The notes under the pieces are model-generated. The model was not told the DNA's origin. It was given only the letters and a program-made list of their open reading frames with translations, and searched no databases. A program made the position numbers and the translations under genes. A stretch of 64,000 nucleotides of DNA from contig DATMYF010000062.1 in NCBI GenBank assembly GCA_035561075.1, forward strand, positions 18,378 to 82,377, in the 5' to 3' direction. The first letter of the stretch is position 1. Every line of letters starts with the position of its first letter. This document shows positions 1 through 7,367 of the stretch, one piece after another. This DNA comes from JAMCRM01 sp035561075. Its GTDB lineage: Bacteria > Acidobacteriota > Terriglobia > Bryobacterales > Bryobacteraceae.

Positions 1-725
1 ATCCCGACGGGTTCGCCGTGGACGGTTCCGAAGTAGTCCACCCATTCGGCGCGAGTGCCCCAAACCTGCTTTTCGGTCTCCTTACCGGTGGAGGCGACCA
101 TCTTGCCGTTGCGCTTGGGCGCGGGGATGTTCTTGGGCTGGTTCTCTTCGAGCTCCGGCGCCAGGCGGACGGCAAAGGTGCCTTCCTTGGTATCCCCGAA
201 GGTGACGCGTTCACGGGCCGTGAGGGTGATGTCGAAGTCGATGGTGCGCAGCTTGGGGTCCTCGTAGAAAACCATTCGGCGCTGCTCATGAAGCAGGGTC
301 TGGCCTCCCGCGGTCCAATCGAAGCCGGCCTCGATGACGCCGGATTCCTTGCCGCCTTTCGCCTTCTTTACCTCGGTCAAAACGATTTTGCCGCGGCCCT
401 TGCCGACGCCTTTCTGGCTCTCCTCGTTGGCCCAGAAATCGTAACCGTTGACCACCCCGTGGGTGAACCACAAGCCGCGATGGTGGACGTGGTCGTGGGC
501 TTCCCCGGGGATATCGGATTGCATGGGGTACCCTCGGGTCACCACCGTGCCGGTGGCCGCGCGCAACGGCGCCAGGTAGGGCTTGTTCGTGCCGGGGCCG
601 ATGTGGAACTCCGTGAAGGGCTTGCCATCGATGGCCACGGAGATCTTTTCAGAGCCCTGTCGCGCGATCTCCACCTGGGCGCAGAGCGGCAGCGCGAGGG
701 CCGCCAGACACAGAAGCTGTTTCAT
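1..725 (-). CDS. PmoA-family (DUF6807) secreted protein, 3' end cut by window edge
   Basis: About 241 codons read leftward from the ATG at 725 and run off the window start. The N-terminus MKQLLCLAALALPLCAQ is a Sec signal peptide ending in an AQ cleavage site, as in many acidobacterial exported proteins. The body has the HDHVHHRGLWF stretch (about residues 77-87) that I associate with the PmoA-like/DUF6807 family, a beta-rich fold. The 'methane oxygenase' label of that family is historical and not evidence of methane oxidation. These proteins often sit in sugar-catabolic loci. Only 25 bp separate this start from the divergent amidase start at 751, so the two share a very compact promoter region. 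Its role here is unknown. Confidence 0.7.
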   Translation of the reverse strand, partial: MKQLLCLAALALPLCAQVEIARQGSEKISVAIDGKPFTEFHIGPGTNKPYLAPLRAATGTVVTRGYPMQSDIPGEAHDHVHHRGLWFTHGVVNGYDFWANEESQKGVGKGRGKIVLTEVKKAKGGKESGVIEAGFDWTAGGQTLLHEQRRMVFYEDPKLRTIDFDITLTARERVTFGDTKEGTFAVRLAPELEENQPKNIPAPKRNGKMVASTGKETEKQVWGTRAEWVDYFGTVHGEPVG

Positions 726-750
726 GTGAGACATTGCATCACAGGGACAC

Positions 751-1926
751 ATGCTACGGCAATTCGTGAAGTGGATCGGGAGTGGCGAGAAAACGCCTGC
801 ACAAGCGATGGCTTTGTGCCTGGAGCGCATCGCGACGCGAGACGGCGAAGTGCTCGCGTGGGTGGAGGCGGCGCCGCGGGTGCCCTCGTGCGAGGGGCCG
901 CTTTCCGGCGTGCCGTTCGGCGCCAAGGACATTTTCGAAACGCGCGGGATGGCAACCGAGTACGGGTCGCCGCTGTTCGAGGGGCGAAAGGGCGAGCGCG
1001 ACGCGGCGCTCGTGAGCCATCTCATGGCAAAGGGCGCGGTGCTGATGGGGAAGACCCGGACCACGCCGTTCGCCTACCTGGATCCGGCGCCGACCAGGAA
1101 TCCACGGGCTCCGGGGCGCACGCCGGGCGGCAGTTCCAGCGGGTCCGCGGCGGCGGTGGCGGCCGGGATGGTGCCGTTTGCGCTGGGCACGCAGACGCAG
1201 GGCTCGGTGATACGGCCGGCGGCCTTCTGCGGGGTGGTGGGGTTCAAGCCGACGTTCGCCAAGCTGCCGATGGAGGGGGTACTGGGGTTCGCTCCATCGC
1301 TCGATGCCGCGGGCTTGTTTACCGAAACCGCCGCGGATATGCAGGTGCTGTGGGAGCGTGCAGGGTGGGGAAGCCGGGTGCCTCCGCCCAGGCGCGCCGC
1401 GTGGTTCGCATGTTACGACGCGCCCGACGCTCTCCATCGGCTGCGCGCCGCGGGATGGGGAATTGATGTCATCGACACGCCTCCGGAGTTCGCTGCTCTG
1501 CTCGCTGCCGTCCGGCTGATCAACGATTACGAGGGAGCCCGCACGCACCGCGCGCTGTGGGAGCGGCACGGGGCGGCTATCGGGCTGAAGCTCGCCGCCA
1601 TGGTCGAAAGCGGTCTGAGCATTCCCGAGGAACGATACCGCGCGGCGCTCGACTGCGTTAAGATCGGAAAACAGAAAATGGCTGTATTGTTCCGCCACTA
1701 TCCGGTGGTGATGACGCCCGCCGCTCCGGGTCCGGCGCCCGAGGGACTGGCCTCTACCGGCGACTCCCGGATGAACGCGCCGTGGACCGGACTGGGGGTG
1801 CCGGCCATCACGGTGCCGCTGCCGGTGGAAGGTCCACCACTGGGGCTTCAGATGACCGTCGGGGCCGGGGAGGACGACCTGTTGCTGGCCGCTGCCGTGG
1901 AGGTGGAACACTGCTTCACGCGCTAG
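751..1926 (+). CDS. Amidase signature (AS) family hydrolase
   Basis: 391 aa. The Ser-cisSer-Lys triad of the amidase signature family is visible: Lys59 in GAKD, the cis-Ser at about 132 closing the GGSSSGS loop, and the nucleophile Ser152 in QTQGSVIRPAAFCG. The usual form of the last motif is DTGGSxRxPA, so this is a slightly divergent member, and at 391 aa it is shorter than the roughly 450-500 aa GatA-like enzymes. It should hydrolyse an amide (RCONH2) in the cytoplasm; the substrate cannot be read from sequence. The stop overlaps the start of the purine permease, so the pair is probably co-transcribed and may serve nitrogen scavenging. No signal peptide is seen. Confidence 0.8.
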   Translation: MLRQFVKWIGSGEKTPAQAMALCLERIATRDGEVLAWVEAAPRVPSCEGPLSGVPFGAKDIFETRGMATEYGSPLFEGRKGERDAALVSHLMAKGAVLMGKTRTTPFAYLDPAPTRNPRAPGRTPGGSSSGSAAAVAAGMVPFALGTQTQGSVIRPAAFCGVVGFKPTFAKLPMEGVLGFAPSLDAAGLFTETAADMQVLWERAGWGSRVPPPRRAAWFACYDAPDALHRLRAAGWGIDVIDTPPEFAALLAAVRLINDYEGARTHRALWERHGAAIGLKLAAMVESGLSIPEERYRAALDCVKIGKQKMAVLFRHYPVVMTPAAPGPAPEGLASTGDSRMNAPWTGLGVPAITVPLPVEGPPLGLQMTVGAGEDDLLLAAAVEVEHCFTR

Positions 1927-3218
1927 AACGCTACTTCGAATTCGACGCCCTCGGGACCAACTGGCGCACGGAGGTGCTGGCCGGGTTCACCACCTTTATC
2001 ACGATGGCGTACATCGTCTTCGTGAACCCGTCGATCTTGGCGGAAACGGGGATGCCGGTGGCCGCAGTGACGGCCGCCACCTGTCTTTCGGCGGCGTTCG
2101 GGAGCCTCATGATGGGCGCGTTCGCCCGCTATCCCATCGCGCTCGCGCCGGGGATGGGACTCAACGCTTACTTCACCTACACGGTCGTGAAGGCCATGGG
2201 GGTGCCCTGGCAGGCGGCGCTCGGGGCGGTGTTCATCTCCGGGGTGGCGTTCTTCCTGCTCACCTTTATAGGGCTGCGGCAATTGATTCTGCGGGCCATC
2301 CCGTACGAACTCTACGCCGCGGTGGCCGGCGGGGTGGGGCTGTTCATCGCGCTGATCGGGTTCCGCAATTCGGGGATCGTGGTGCCGGACCAGGCCACGA
2401 TGGTCGCGATGGGCAACTTGCGGGAGCCCCATACGCTGCTGGCGGTCGGCGGACTGCTGATCACCGCCGCGCTGCTGGTATGGCGCGTGCGGGCGGCCAT
2501 GCTGCTGGGCATCCTGGCGACCACCGCGATCGGGTTTGCCGCCGGGATAGTGAAGTGGCAGCCGCAGCCTTACGCCTTGGGGGAGTTGTGGGCCACGGCG
2601 TTCCAGTTGGATGTGCGGTCGGCCTTTGGGCTGGGCTTCCTGGAGATCGTCTTCGTGTTCCTGTTCATCGACCTCTTCGATAACATCGGGACACTCGTGG
2701 CGGTGGGGAAGAAGGCGCAGTTGTTCGATGCGGCCCACAGCATTCCGCGGATCAATCGCATTTTGTATTCGGACGCGAGTGCCACGGTGGTAGGGTCGCT
2801 CACCGGGACCTCGACCGTGGTGAGCTACATCGAGAGCGCCGCCGGGGTGGCGGCGGGCGGGCGCAGCGGGGTCACCGCAGTGGTGACGGGGCTGCTGTTC
2901 GTGCTGGCGCTTTTCATCGCGCCGGCGCTGGGAGTGATCCCTTCTGCGGCCACGGCTCCGGCGCTGGTCATCGTTGGGAGCATGATGGTTTCGACCGTCA
3001 GCGAGATCGACTGGAGCAATCCGGAGGTGGGGATTCCGGCGTTCCTCACCATGATGGCGATGCCCTTGACGTTCAGCATCGCCAACGGACTGGCGTTCGG
3101 GTTCACCACCTACACGCTGCTGAAATTGGCGCGCGGCAAGTTCCGGGAAGTGAACTGGTTTGTGTATGCCCTGACGGCGCTGTTCATCCTGCGGTTCGCG
3201 TGGCTCGGCCGCGGCTGA
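1911..3218 (+). CDS. NCS2-family purine (adenine/guanine/hypoxanthine, AzgA-like) permease
   Basis: 435 aa if translation begins at CTG 1911, which is placed 4 nt after GGAGGTGG (1899-1906). The resulting N-terminus runs MLHALERYFEF, then GTNWRTEVLAGFTTF and TMAYIVFVNPSIL, which matches the usual AzgA beginning closely. No ATG, GTG or TTG lies nearby; the only upstream ATG (1782) would add unrelated sequence encoded within the amidase gene. The protein is strongly hydrophobic with about 12 membrane segments, plus the conserved DLFDNIGTLVAVG and GTSTVVSYIESAAGVAAGGRSG motifs of the family. Its role is proton-coupled uptake of purine bases across the inner membrane. It overlaps the amidase by 16 nt, which suggests translational coupling. 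Confidence 0.85.
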   Translation: MLHALERYFEFDALGTNWRTEVLAGFTTFITMAYIVFVNPSILAETGMPVAAVTAATCLSAAFGSLMMGAFARYPIALAPGMGLNAYFTYTVVKAMGVPWQAALGAVFISGVAFFLLTFIGLRQLILRAIPYELYAAVAGGVGLFIALIGFRNSGIVVPDQATMVAMGNLREPHTLLAVGGLLITAALLVWRVRAAMLLGILATTAIGFAAGIVKWQPQPYALGELWATAFQLDVRSAFGLGFLEIVFVFLFIDLFDNIGTLVAVGKKAQLFDAAHSIPRINRILYSDASATVVGSLTGTSTVVSYIESAAGVAAGGRSGVTAVVTGLLFVLALFIAPALGVIPSAATAPALVIVGSMMVSTVSEIDWSNPEVGIPAFLTMMAMPLTFSIANGLAFGFTTYTLLKLARGKFREVNWFVYALTALFILRFAWLGRG

Positions 3219-3231
3219 AGAATTCTTTATA

Positions 3232-3278
3232 GTACCGGGGGCTGGGTGAGTACCGGGGCCGTACCGGCAGTTCCGTAC
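3232..3278. promoter_or_regulatory. Cluster of GTACCGG direct repeats
   Basis: GTACCGG occurs at 3232, 3250 and 3261, followed by CCGTAC at 3273, all between the permease stop and the downstream terminator. Regular short repeats like these can be operator half-sites or part of a folded 3' UTR. No regulator is identified. Confidence 0.25.
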
Positions 3279-3347
3279 TATTGTAGGCACGCCGAATCTC
3301 CCGTATTCTGACTTTGGGTTTGCCTTCGCGCTCCTTATTGGTTGCGA

Positions 3348-3380
3348 CCTGCGCCGTTCGTCAGCGGCGCAGGTTTTCTT
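3348..3380 (+). terminator. Rho-independent terminator after the amidase-permease unit
   Basis: A 9-bp GC-rich stem, CCTGCGCCG (3348-3356) with CGGCGCAGG (3365-3373) and an 8-nt loop, is followed immediately by TTTTCTT. This is a textbook intrinsic terminator. It lies 130 nt after the permease stop and 64 nt before the histidine kinase start, so it separates the two transcription units. Confidence 0.85.
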
Positions 3381-3443
3381 GCCTCCAGCCGACAATTCCG
3401 TGACATCCCTGCGGCTGATTTCCATAGAATAGAATCAGTTACC

Positions 3444-5327
3444 ATGCGTGCTCCGGGCCATCGCCGGCAGGTGTTGTTGTTCCTGGCTGCCATCCTGGCG
3501 CCTTGCCTGCTCCTGGTGGGACTGAGCCTGCGGATGATCGGGCAGGAGCGGGAATTGGCGGAAAAGCGCCGGTCGGACGAACGGCGGCTGGTCGCCAACC
3601 GCATCCGGCAGGAATTGCTGGCACGGTTGGAGCGCATCAAGCTGGAAGAGGCGGGCGCGGCGCGGCGGCTGTCGTCCCAACCCCCTCCCCCGGAAGTCGC
3701 ACTGGTGGCCTGGCTACGGGACGGCAAACTGGCAATGCCCTGGGAGACAGAGAAGCCGGAGGCTCGCTTCACGGGCGCTTTCGGGGAGGCGTTGCGAGAG
3801 GGCGAGCGGCTGGAGTTCGTAGCGGGCAGTGCCGCCGCGGCGCTTCCGCACTATCAGCGTGCGCTGCGGGAGGCGGGCGAGCCCGGGGAGCGTGCCTACG
3901 CCCGGCTGCTGCGTGCGCGGGCACTTGAAAAGACCGGACGTACCGCTGAGGCGCTGGCGGATTTCCGCGTCCTGCTCGCCGTGGGGCAGGGGATTCACGA
4001 TGAGGAGGGGGTTCCGCTGCAATTGCTGGCGGCGGAGCGGCTGGCGGGCGCGGGGGCGGATCGCACAGCCGTCCTGGAGGCCACACAACGCGCGTTGAAC
4101 GGCCGACAGTGGCTGCCGCCCACGGCGTGCTATACGGCGTCCATCGTGGGGGATAAGTTGGGGGCGGCGGAACTAAAGGCGGAAGTGGCGGCGCGCATCC
4201 GGCGCACCGGGCAGGCGCTGGGCCTGGAGGCCGACTATGCCCGGCTGGGGTTGCGTGACGGGGTGTGGGTGACGTACGGGGAGGATCCCTGGCTGGTGAG
4301 CGCGGTGCCAGGCATCATGGTGATCGCGGTGCGCGCCGCGGATGTGTTTGGCGCGTTCGCCACCCAATTCACCGCTGCGGAGCCGAGCATTTCCGGGCTG
4401 CGCTTCCTCACCTCCGGCCAGACAGGCGGGGAGTTGCTGGGCGAGAGCTTTCCCGGGCTGAAAGCGGCGTTCACGGTGACGTCGGACGGCGTGGGGTTGA
4501 ATCGCGAAGTGCTGCAACGCCGCTTCACGTATGCAGTCATGCTGGTGGTGCTGTGCGCGGCGCTCTACGGCGCCTACCTGCTGTGGCGCGATTTGAATCG
4601 CGAGATGCAGCTTGCGGGGTTGCAGGCGCAGTTCGTCTCCAATGTATCGCACGAGCTGAAGACGCCCCTGACGGCGATCCGGATGTTCGCGGAAACCCTG
4701 CAGATGGGACGGTCGCGGGATGCGGAGGCGCAGACCGAGTACCTGGATACGATCGTCAGCGAGTGCGAGCGGTTGTCGCGCCTGGTGGACGGCGTCCTGA
4801 CGTTCTCGAAAATGGAGCAGGGCAAGAAGACCTACCGGTTCCGTCCGGTGAAGCTGGCAGACTCGGTGCGAGCCGCCGCGCGGGCCATGGAGTATCCGCT
4901 CCGGCAGCATGGCTTCGAGCTGCGGGTGGATGTGGACGATGCGCTGCCGCCGGTGCGCGCGGACCACGACGCCATCGAGCAGGCCGTGCTCAACCTGCTG
5001 AGCAACGCCATGAAGTACTCTGGGGAGCGCCGTGAGATCGAGCTGCGGGTGCTGCGGATCAACGGGGACGCGGCCATTCAGGTGCGCGATTATGGCCTGG
5101 GGATCGCCGCCGCGGAACAGGGCCGCATCTTCGAGAAGTTTTACCGCGCCGCCACGCCGGAGAACCAGCACATCCCGGGCACCGGGCTGGGGCTGACGCT
5201 GGTGGCGCAGATCGTTCGCGCGCACAGCGGGCGCGTGGAGGTCCAGAGCGCCCCGGGCGAGGGCAGCACGTTTTCGATCCGGCTGCCGCTCGAGAGCGGG
5301 GCCGCCGCGGAGAAGGCATCGGTATGA
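3444..5327 (+). CDS. Membrane sensor histidine kinase (PhoR/EnvZ-like core, large extracytoplasmic domain)
   Basis: 627 aa from ATG 3444. Membrane segment 1 is at about residues 10-27. A roughly 330-residue extracytoplasmic region contains a TPR-like helical stretch (about 130-175, HYQRALREAG through RTAEALADFRVLL). Membrane segment 2 (YAVMLVVLCAALYGAYLLW) precedes HisKA with phospho-acceptor His403 in FVSNVSHELKTPLTAIR. The HATPase has an N box (NLLSNAMKYSG), G1 (DYGLGI), F box (IFEKFYRA) and G2 (GTGLGLTLV). It autophosphorylates and passes phosphate to the response regulator that follows, with which it overlaps by 4 nt (ATGA). There is no HAMP or PAS domain that I can recognise. The stimulus is unknown; the TPR-like sensor suggests a protein or peptide cue, which is inference. 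Confidence 0.88.
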   Translation: MRAPGHRRQVLLFLAAILAPCLLLVGLSLRMIGQERELAEKRRSDERRLVANRIRQELLARLERIKLEEAGAARRLSSQPPPPEVALVAWLRDGKLAMPWETEKPEARFTGAFGEALREGERLEFVAGSAAAALPHYQRALREAGEPGERAYARLLRARALEKTGRTAEALADFRVLLAVGQGIHDEEGVPLQLLAAERLAGAGADRTAVLEATQRALNGRQWLPPTACYTASIVGDKLGAAELKAEVAARIRRTGQALGLEADYARLGLRDGVWVTYGEDPWLVSAVPGIMVIAVRAADVFGAFATQFTAAEPSISGLRFLTSGQTGGELLGESFPGLKAAFTVTSDGVGLNREVLQRRFTYAVMLVVLCAALYGAYLLWRDLNREMQLAGLQAQFVSNVSHELKTPLTAIRMFAETLQMGRSRDAEAQTEYLDTIVSECERLSRLVDGVLTFSKMEQGKKTYRFRPVKLADSVRAAARAMEYPLRQHGFELRVDVDDALPPVRADHDAIEQAVLNLLSNAMKYSGERREIELRVLRINGDAAIQVRDYGLGIAAAEQGRIFEKFYRAATPENQHIPGTGLGLTLVAQIVRAHSGRVEVQSAPGEGSTFSIRLPLESGAAAEKASV

Positions 5328-6004
5328 GTGTGATTCTGGTAGTGGAAGACGATCCGGCCATCCTGCGGGGATTGGCGGATAACCTGAAGTTCGAATCCTA
5401 CGACGTCCTCACGGCGGCAGACGGCGATACGGGCTACCGGATGGCGCGGGAGAAGAAGCCCGACCTGATCGTGCTGGACCTGATGCTGCCGCGCATGAGC
5501 GGTTACGAGGTCTGCCGCAAGCTGCGCGGCGAGGGATTGCAGGTGCCCATCCTGATGCTGACGGCGCGGGGCGAGGAGGCGGACCGAGTCCTGGGGCTCG
5601 ACCTCGGGGCCGACGATTACATGTCCAAGCCCTTCTCCGTGCGGGAACTGCTGGCGCGCATCCGGGCGATCCTGCGGCGCGCGCAGCCGGAGCGGGCGAT
5701 GCCGGATGAACTGCGCTTCGACGACGTGGCGGTGGACTTCCGCTCCTGGGAGGCCGCGCGCGCCGGCGAGCCGCTGGAGATGACCCGCAAGGAGTTCAGC
5801 GTGCTGCGATACCTTGCCTCACGGGCGGGCGAGGTAGTGACGCGAGACGAACTGCTGAACGAGGTCTGGGGATATGAGAACTACCCCACCACACGCACGG
5901 TGGACAATCACATCGCCGGGCTGCGGACCAAGCTGGAGCGCAATCCCGCCGAGCCCTTGCATCTGCGTACGGTGCACGGGGTGGGGTACAAGTTCGTGAA
6001 ATAG
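5324..6004 (+). CDS. OmpR/PhoB-type response regulator
   Basis: 226 aa. The receiver domain has the acidic pair Asp9/Asp10 (VVEDDP), phospho-acceptor Asp52 (LIVLDLMLP), Thr in LMLTARG and the conserved Lys in MSKPFSVREL. The C-terminal half is a winged helix (LEMTRKEFSVLRYLASRAGEVV, then the TRTVDNHIAGLRTKLE recognition helix and the VHGVGYKF wing). The start ATG overlaps the kinase stop, so the two are made as a cognate pair. It is expected to bind direct-repeat DNA sites as a dimer. Targets are not visible in the sequence. Confidence 0.92.
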   Translation: MSVILVVEDDPAILRGLADNLKFESYDVLTAADGDTGYRMAREKKPDLIVLDLMLPRMSGYEVCRKLRGEGLQVPILMLTARGEEADRVLGLDLGADDYMSKPFSVRELLARIRAILRRAQPERAMPDELRFDDVAVDFRSWEAARAGEPLEMTRKEFSVLRYLASRAGEVVTRDELLNEVWGYENYPTTRTVDNHIAGLRTKLERNPAEPLHLRTVHGVGYKFVK

Positions 6005-6011
6005 GGAGCGG

Positions 6012-7367
6012 CTACCGGGATATCTCGTAGCGCTTGATCTTTTCGTAGAGCGTGGAGCGGTCGATGCCCAGCACGGCGGCCGCTTCCTTGATATTGCCGC
6101 GGGTGCGTTCGAGGGTCGCCTCAATGGCCTGCTTCTCCAGGTCGTGGAGGGTCATGTTCGCCGGCACCGTCCAGTTCTTCTTCCCGTTCTGCGTGCGCAG
6201 GAAGGTGAAGTCCGTCTCCGTCAGGATGTGGCCGCGGCAGGTGACGATGGCGCGCTCGATGGCGTTTTCGAGTTCCCGCACGTTGCCGGGCCAGTCGCTG
6301 TCGAGCAGCATTTCGAGCGCGCTGTCGGAAATGGCGGAAATGTCCTTGCCCAGTTCGGGCGCCAGCCGGCCGACGAAGTGGCGCGCCAGCAGGGGGATGT
6401 CCTCGCGGCGTTCGCGCAGCGGCGGCAGCCGGATTTCGATCACGTTGAGGCGGTAGAAGAGGTCGTCGCGGAAGCGGCCCTCTTCGACGGCCTGGCGCAG
6501 ATCCACGTGGCTGGCGGCGATCACCCGCACATCCACCTTGATCTCCTCGGATCCGCCGACGCGGTAGAAACTGCGTTCCTGGAGCACTCGCAGCAGGTCC
6601 ACCTGGAGTTTGCCGGAGATGTCGCCGATTTCGTCGAGGAAGAGGGTGCCGCCGTCGGCCAGTTCGAACTTGCCCTTCTTCTGCTGGGAAGCGCCGGTGA
6701 AGGAGCCCTTCTCGTAGCCGAAGAGTTCGGATTCGAGCAGCGTTTCCGCAAGCGCCGCACAAGAGACAGCCACGAAGGGGCGCCGCGCGCGGTCCCCCGA
6801 GTTGTGGATGGCGCGGGCCACCAGTTCCTTCCCGGTGCCGCTGTCGCCGTGGATCAGGACGGTGCTGCGCATGCTTGCCACCTGGCGGGTGAGCTCGAAA
6901 ATGTCAAGCATGCGTGGGTTCTTGCTGATGATGTCGTGAAACTGGTATTGCCGTGTGAGCTTTTTGCGCAGGATGAGGTTTTCGCGCTGGAGGTTTTTCA
7001 CCTTGATGATGCGGCCCACCAGCAGGGAGATCTCCTCCGGGTTACACGGCTTGACGATGTACTCCTGCGCGCCCTCCTTCATGGCGGTAATGGCGGTATC
7101 GACGGTGGCGTAGGCGGTGATAATAATGACGGAGGCTTCCGGGCGCAAACGCCGGATCTCGATCATCGTTTCGATGCCGTCCATGCCGCCGGGCATCTTC
7201 AGGTCGACGAAGTAGATGGCGTAGTCGTTGGCGCGCGCCTTCTCCAGGGCTTCGGCGCCGGAAGAGGCGGTGTCCACGCCGTAGCCGTCCTCGCGCAGCC
7301 AGGCGGCCAGCGACTCGCACATGATCTCTTCGTCGTCGACGACCAGGATTTCCCAATGCCTCTTCAT
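6012..7367 (-). CDS. NtrC-family sigma-54-dependent response regulator
   Basis: 451 aa. The receiver domain has Asp11/Asp12 and phospho-site Asp55 (FVDLKMPGG). A central AAA+ domain carries Walker A GDSGTGKE, the sigma-54 contact loop GSFTGA (canonical GAFTGA with one substitution) and Walker B GGTLFLDEIG. The C-terminus is a Fis-type helix-turn-helix (TRGNIKEAAAVLGIDRSTLY). It should remodel RNA polymerase-sigma54 at -24/-12 promoters, and rpoN itself is in this window (26176-27750). The start overlaps the upstream heme-type kinase by 4 nt, marking a cognate pair. It is convergent with the PhoB-like regulator, the two stops lying 7 nt apart. Confidence 0.93.
   Translation of the reverse strand: MKRHWEILVVDDEEIMCESLAAWLREDGYGVDTASSGAEALEKARANDYAIYFVDLKMPGGMDGIETMIEIRRLRPEASVIIITAYATVDTAITAMKEGAQEYIVKPCNPEEISLLVGRIIKVKNLQRENLILRKKLTRQYQFHDIISKNPRMLDIFELTRQVASMRSTVLIHGDSGTGKELVARAIHNSGDRARRPFVAVSCAALAETLLESELFGYEKGSFTGASQQKKGKFELADGGTLFLDEIGDISGKLQVDLLRVLQERSFYRVGGSEEIKVDVRVIAASHVDLRQAVEEGRFRDDLFYRLNVIEIRLPPLRERREDIPLLARHFVGRLAPELGKDISAISDSALEMLLDSDWPGNVRELENAIERAIVTCRGHILTETDFTFLRTQNGKKNWTVPANMTLHDLEKQAIEATLERTRGNIKEAAAVLGIDRSTLYEKIKRYEISR

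Noticed and set aside
18..1466. Long + strand open frame across the window start
   Set aside because: It is the antisense shadow of the DUF6807 gene continuing into an alternate frame of the amidase; Gly/Ala/Arg-rich composition and no motif.
1923..3425. 500-codon minus-strand frame opposite the permease
   Set aside because: Antisense of the membrane protein gene; rich in His/Arg/Gln, no domain, while the + frame is an unmistakable permease.
5385..5400. tRNA-like T-arm (GTTCGAATCC)
   Set aside because: It lies inside the response regulator coding sequence and no acceptor stem or anticodon arm fits around it. No tRNA was found anywhere in the window.
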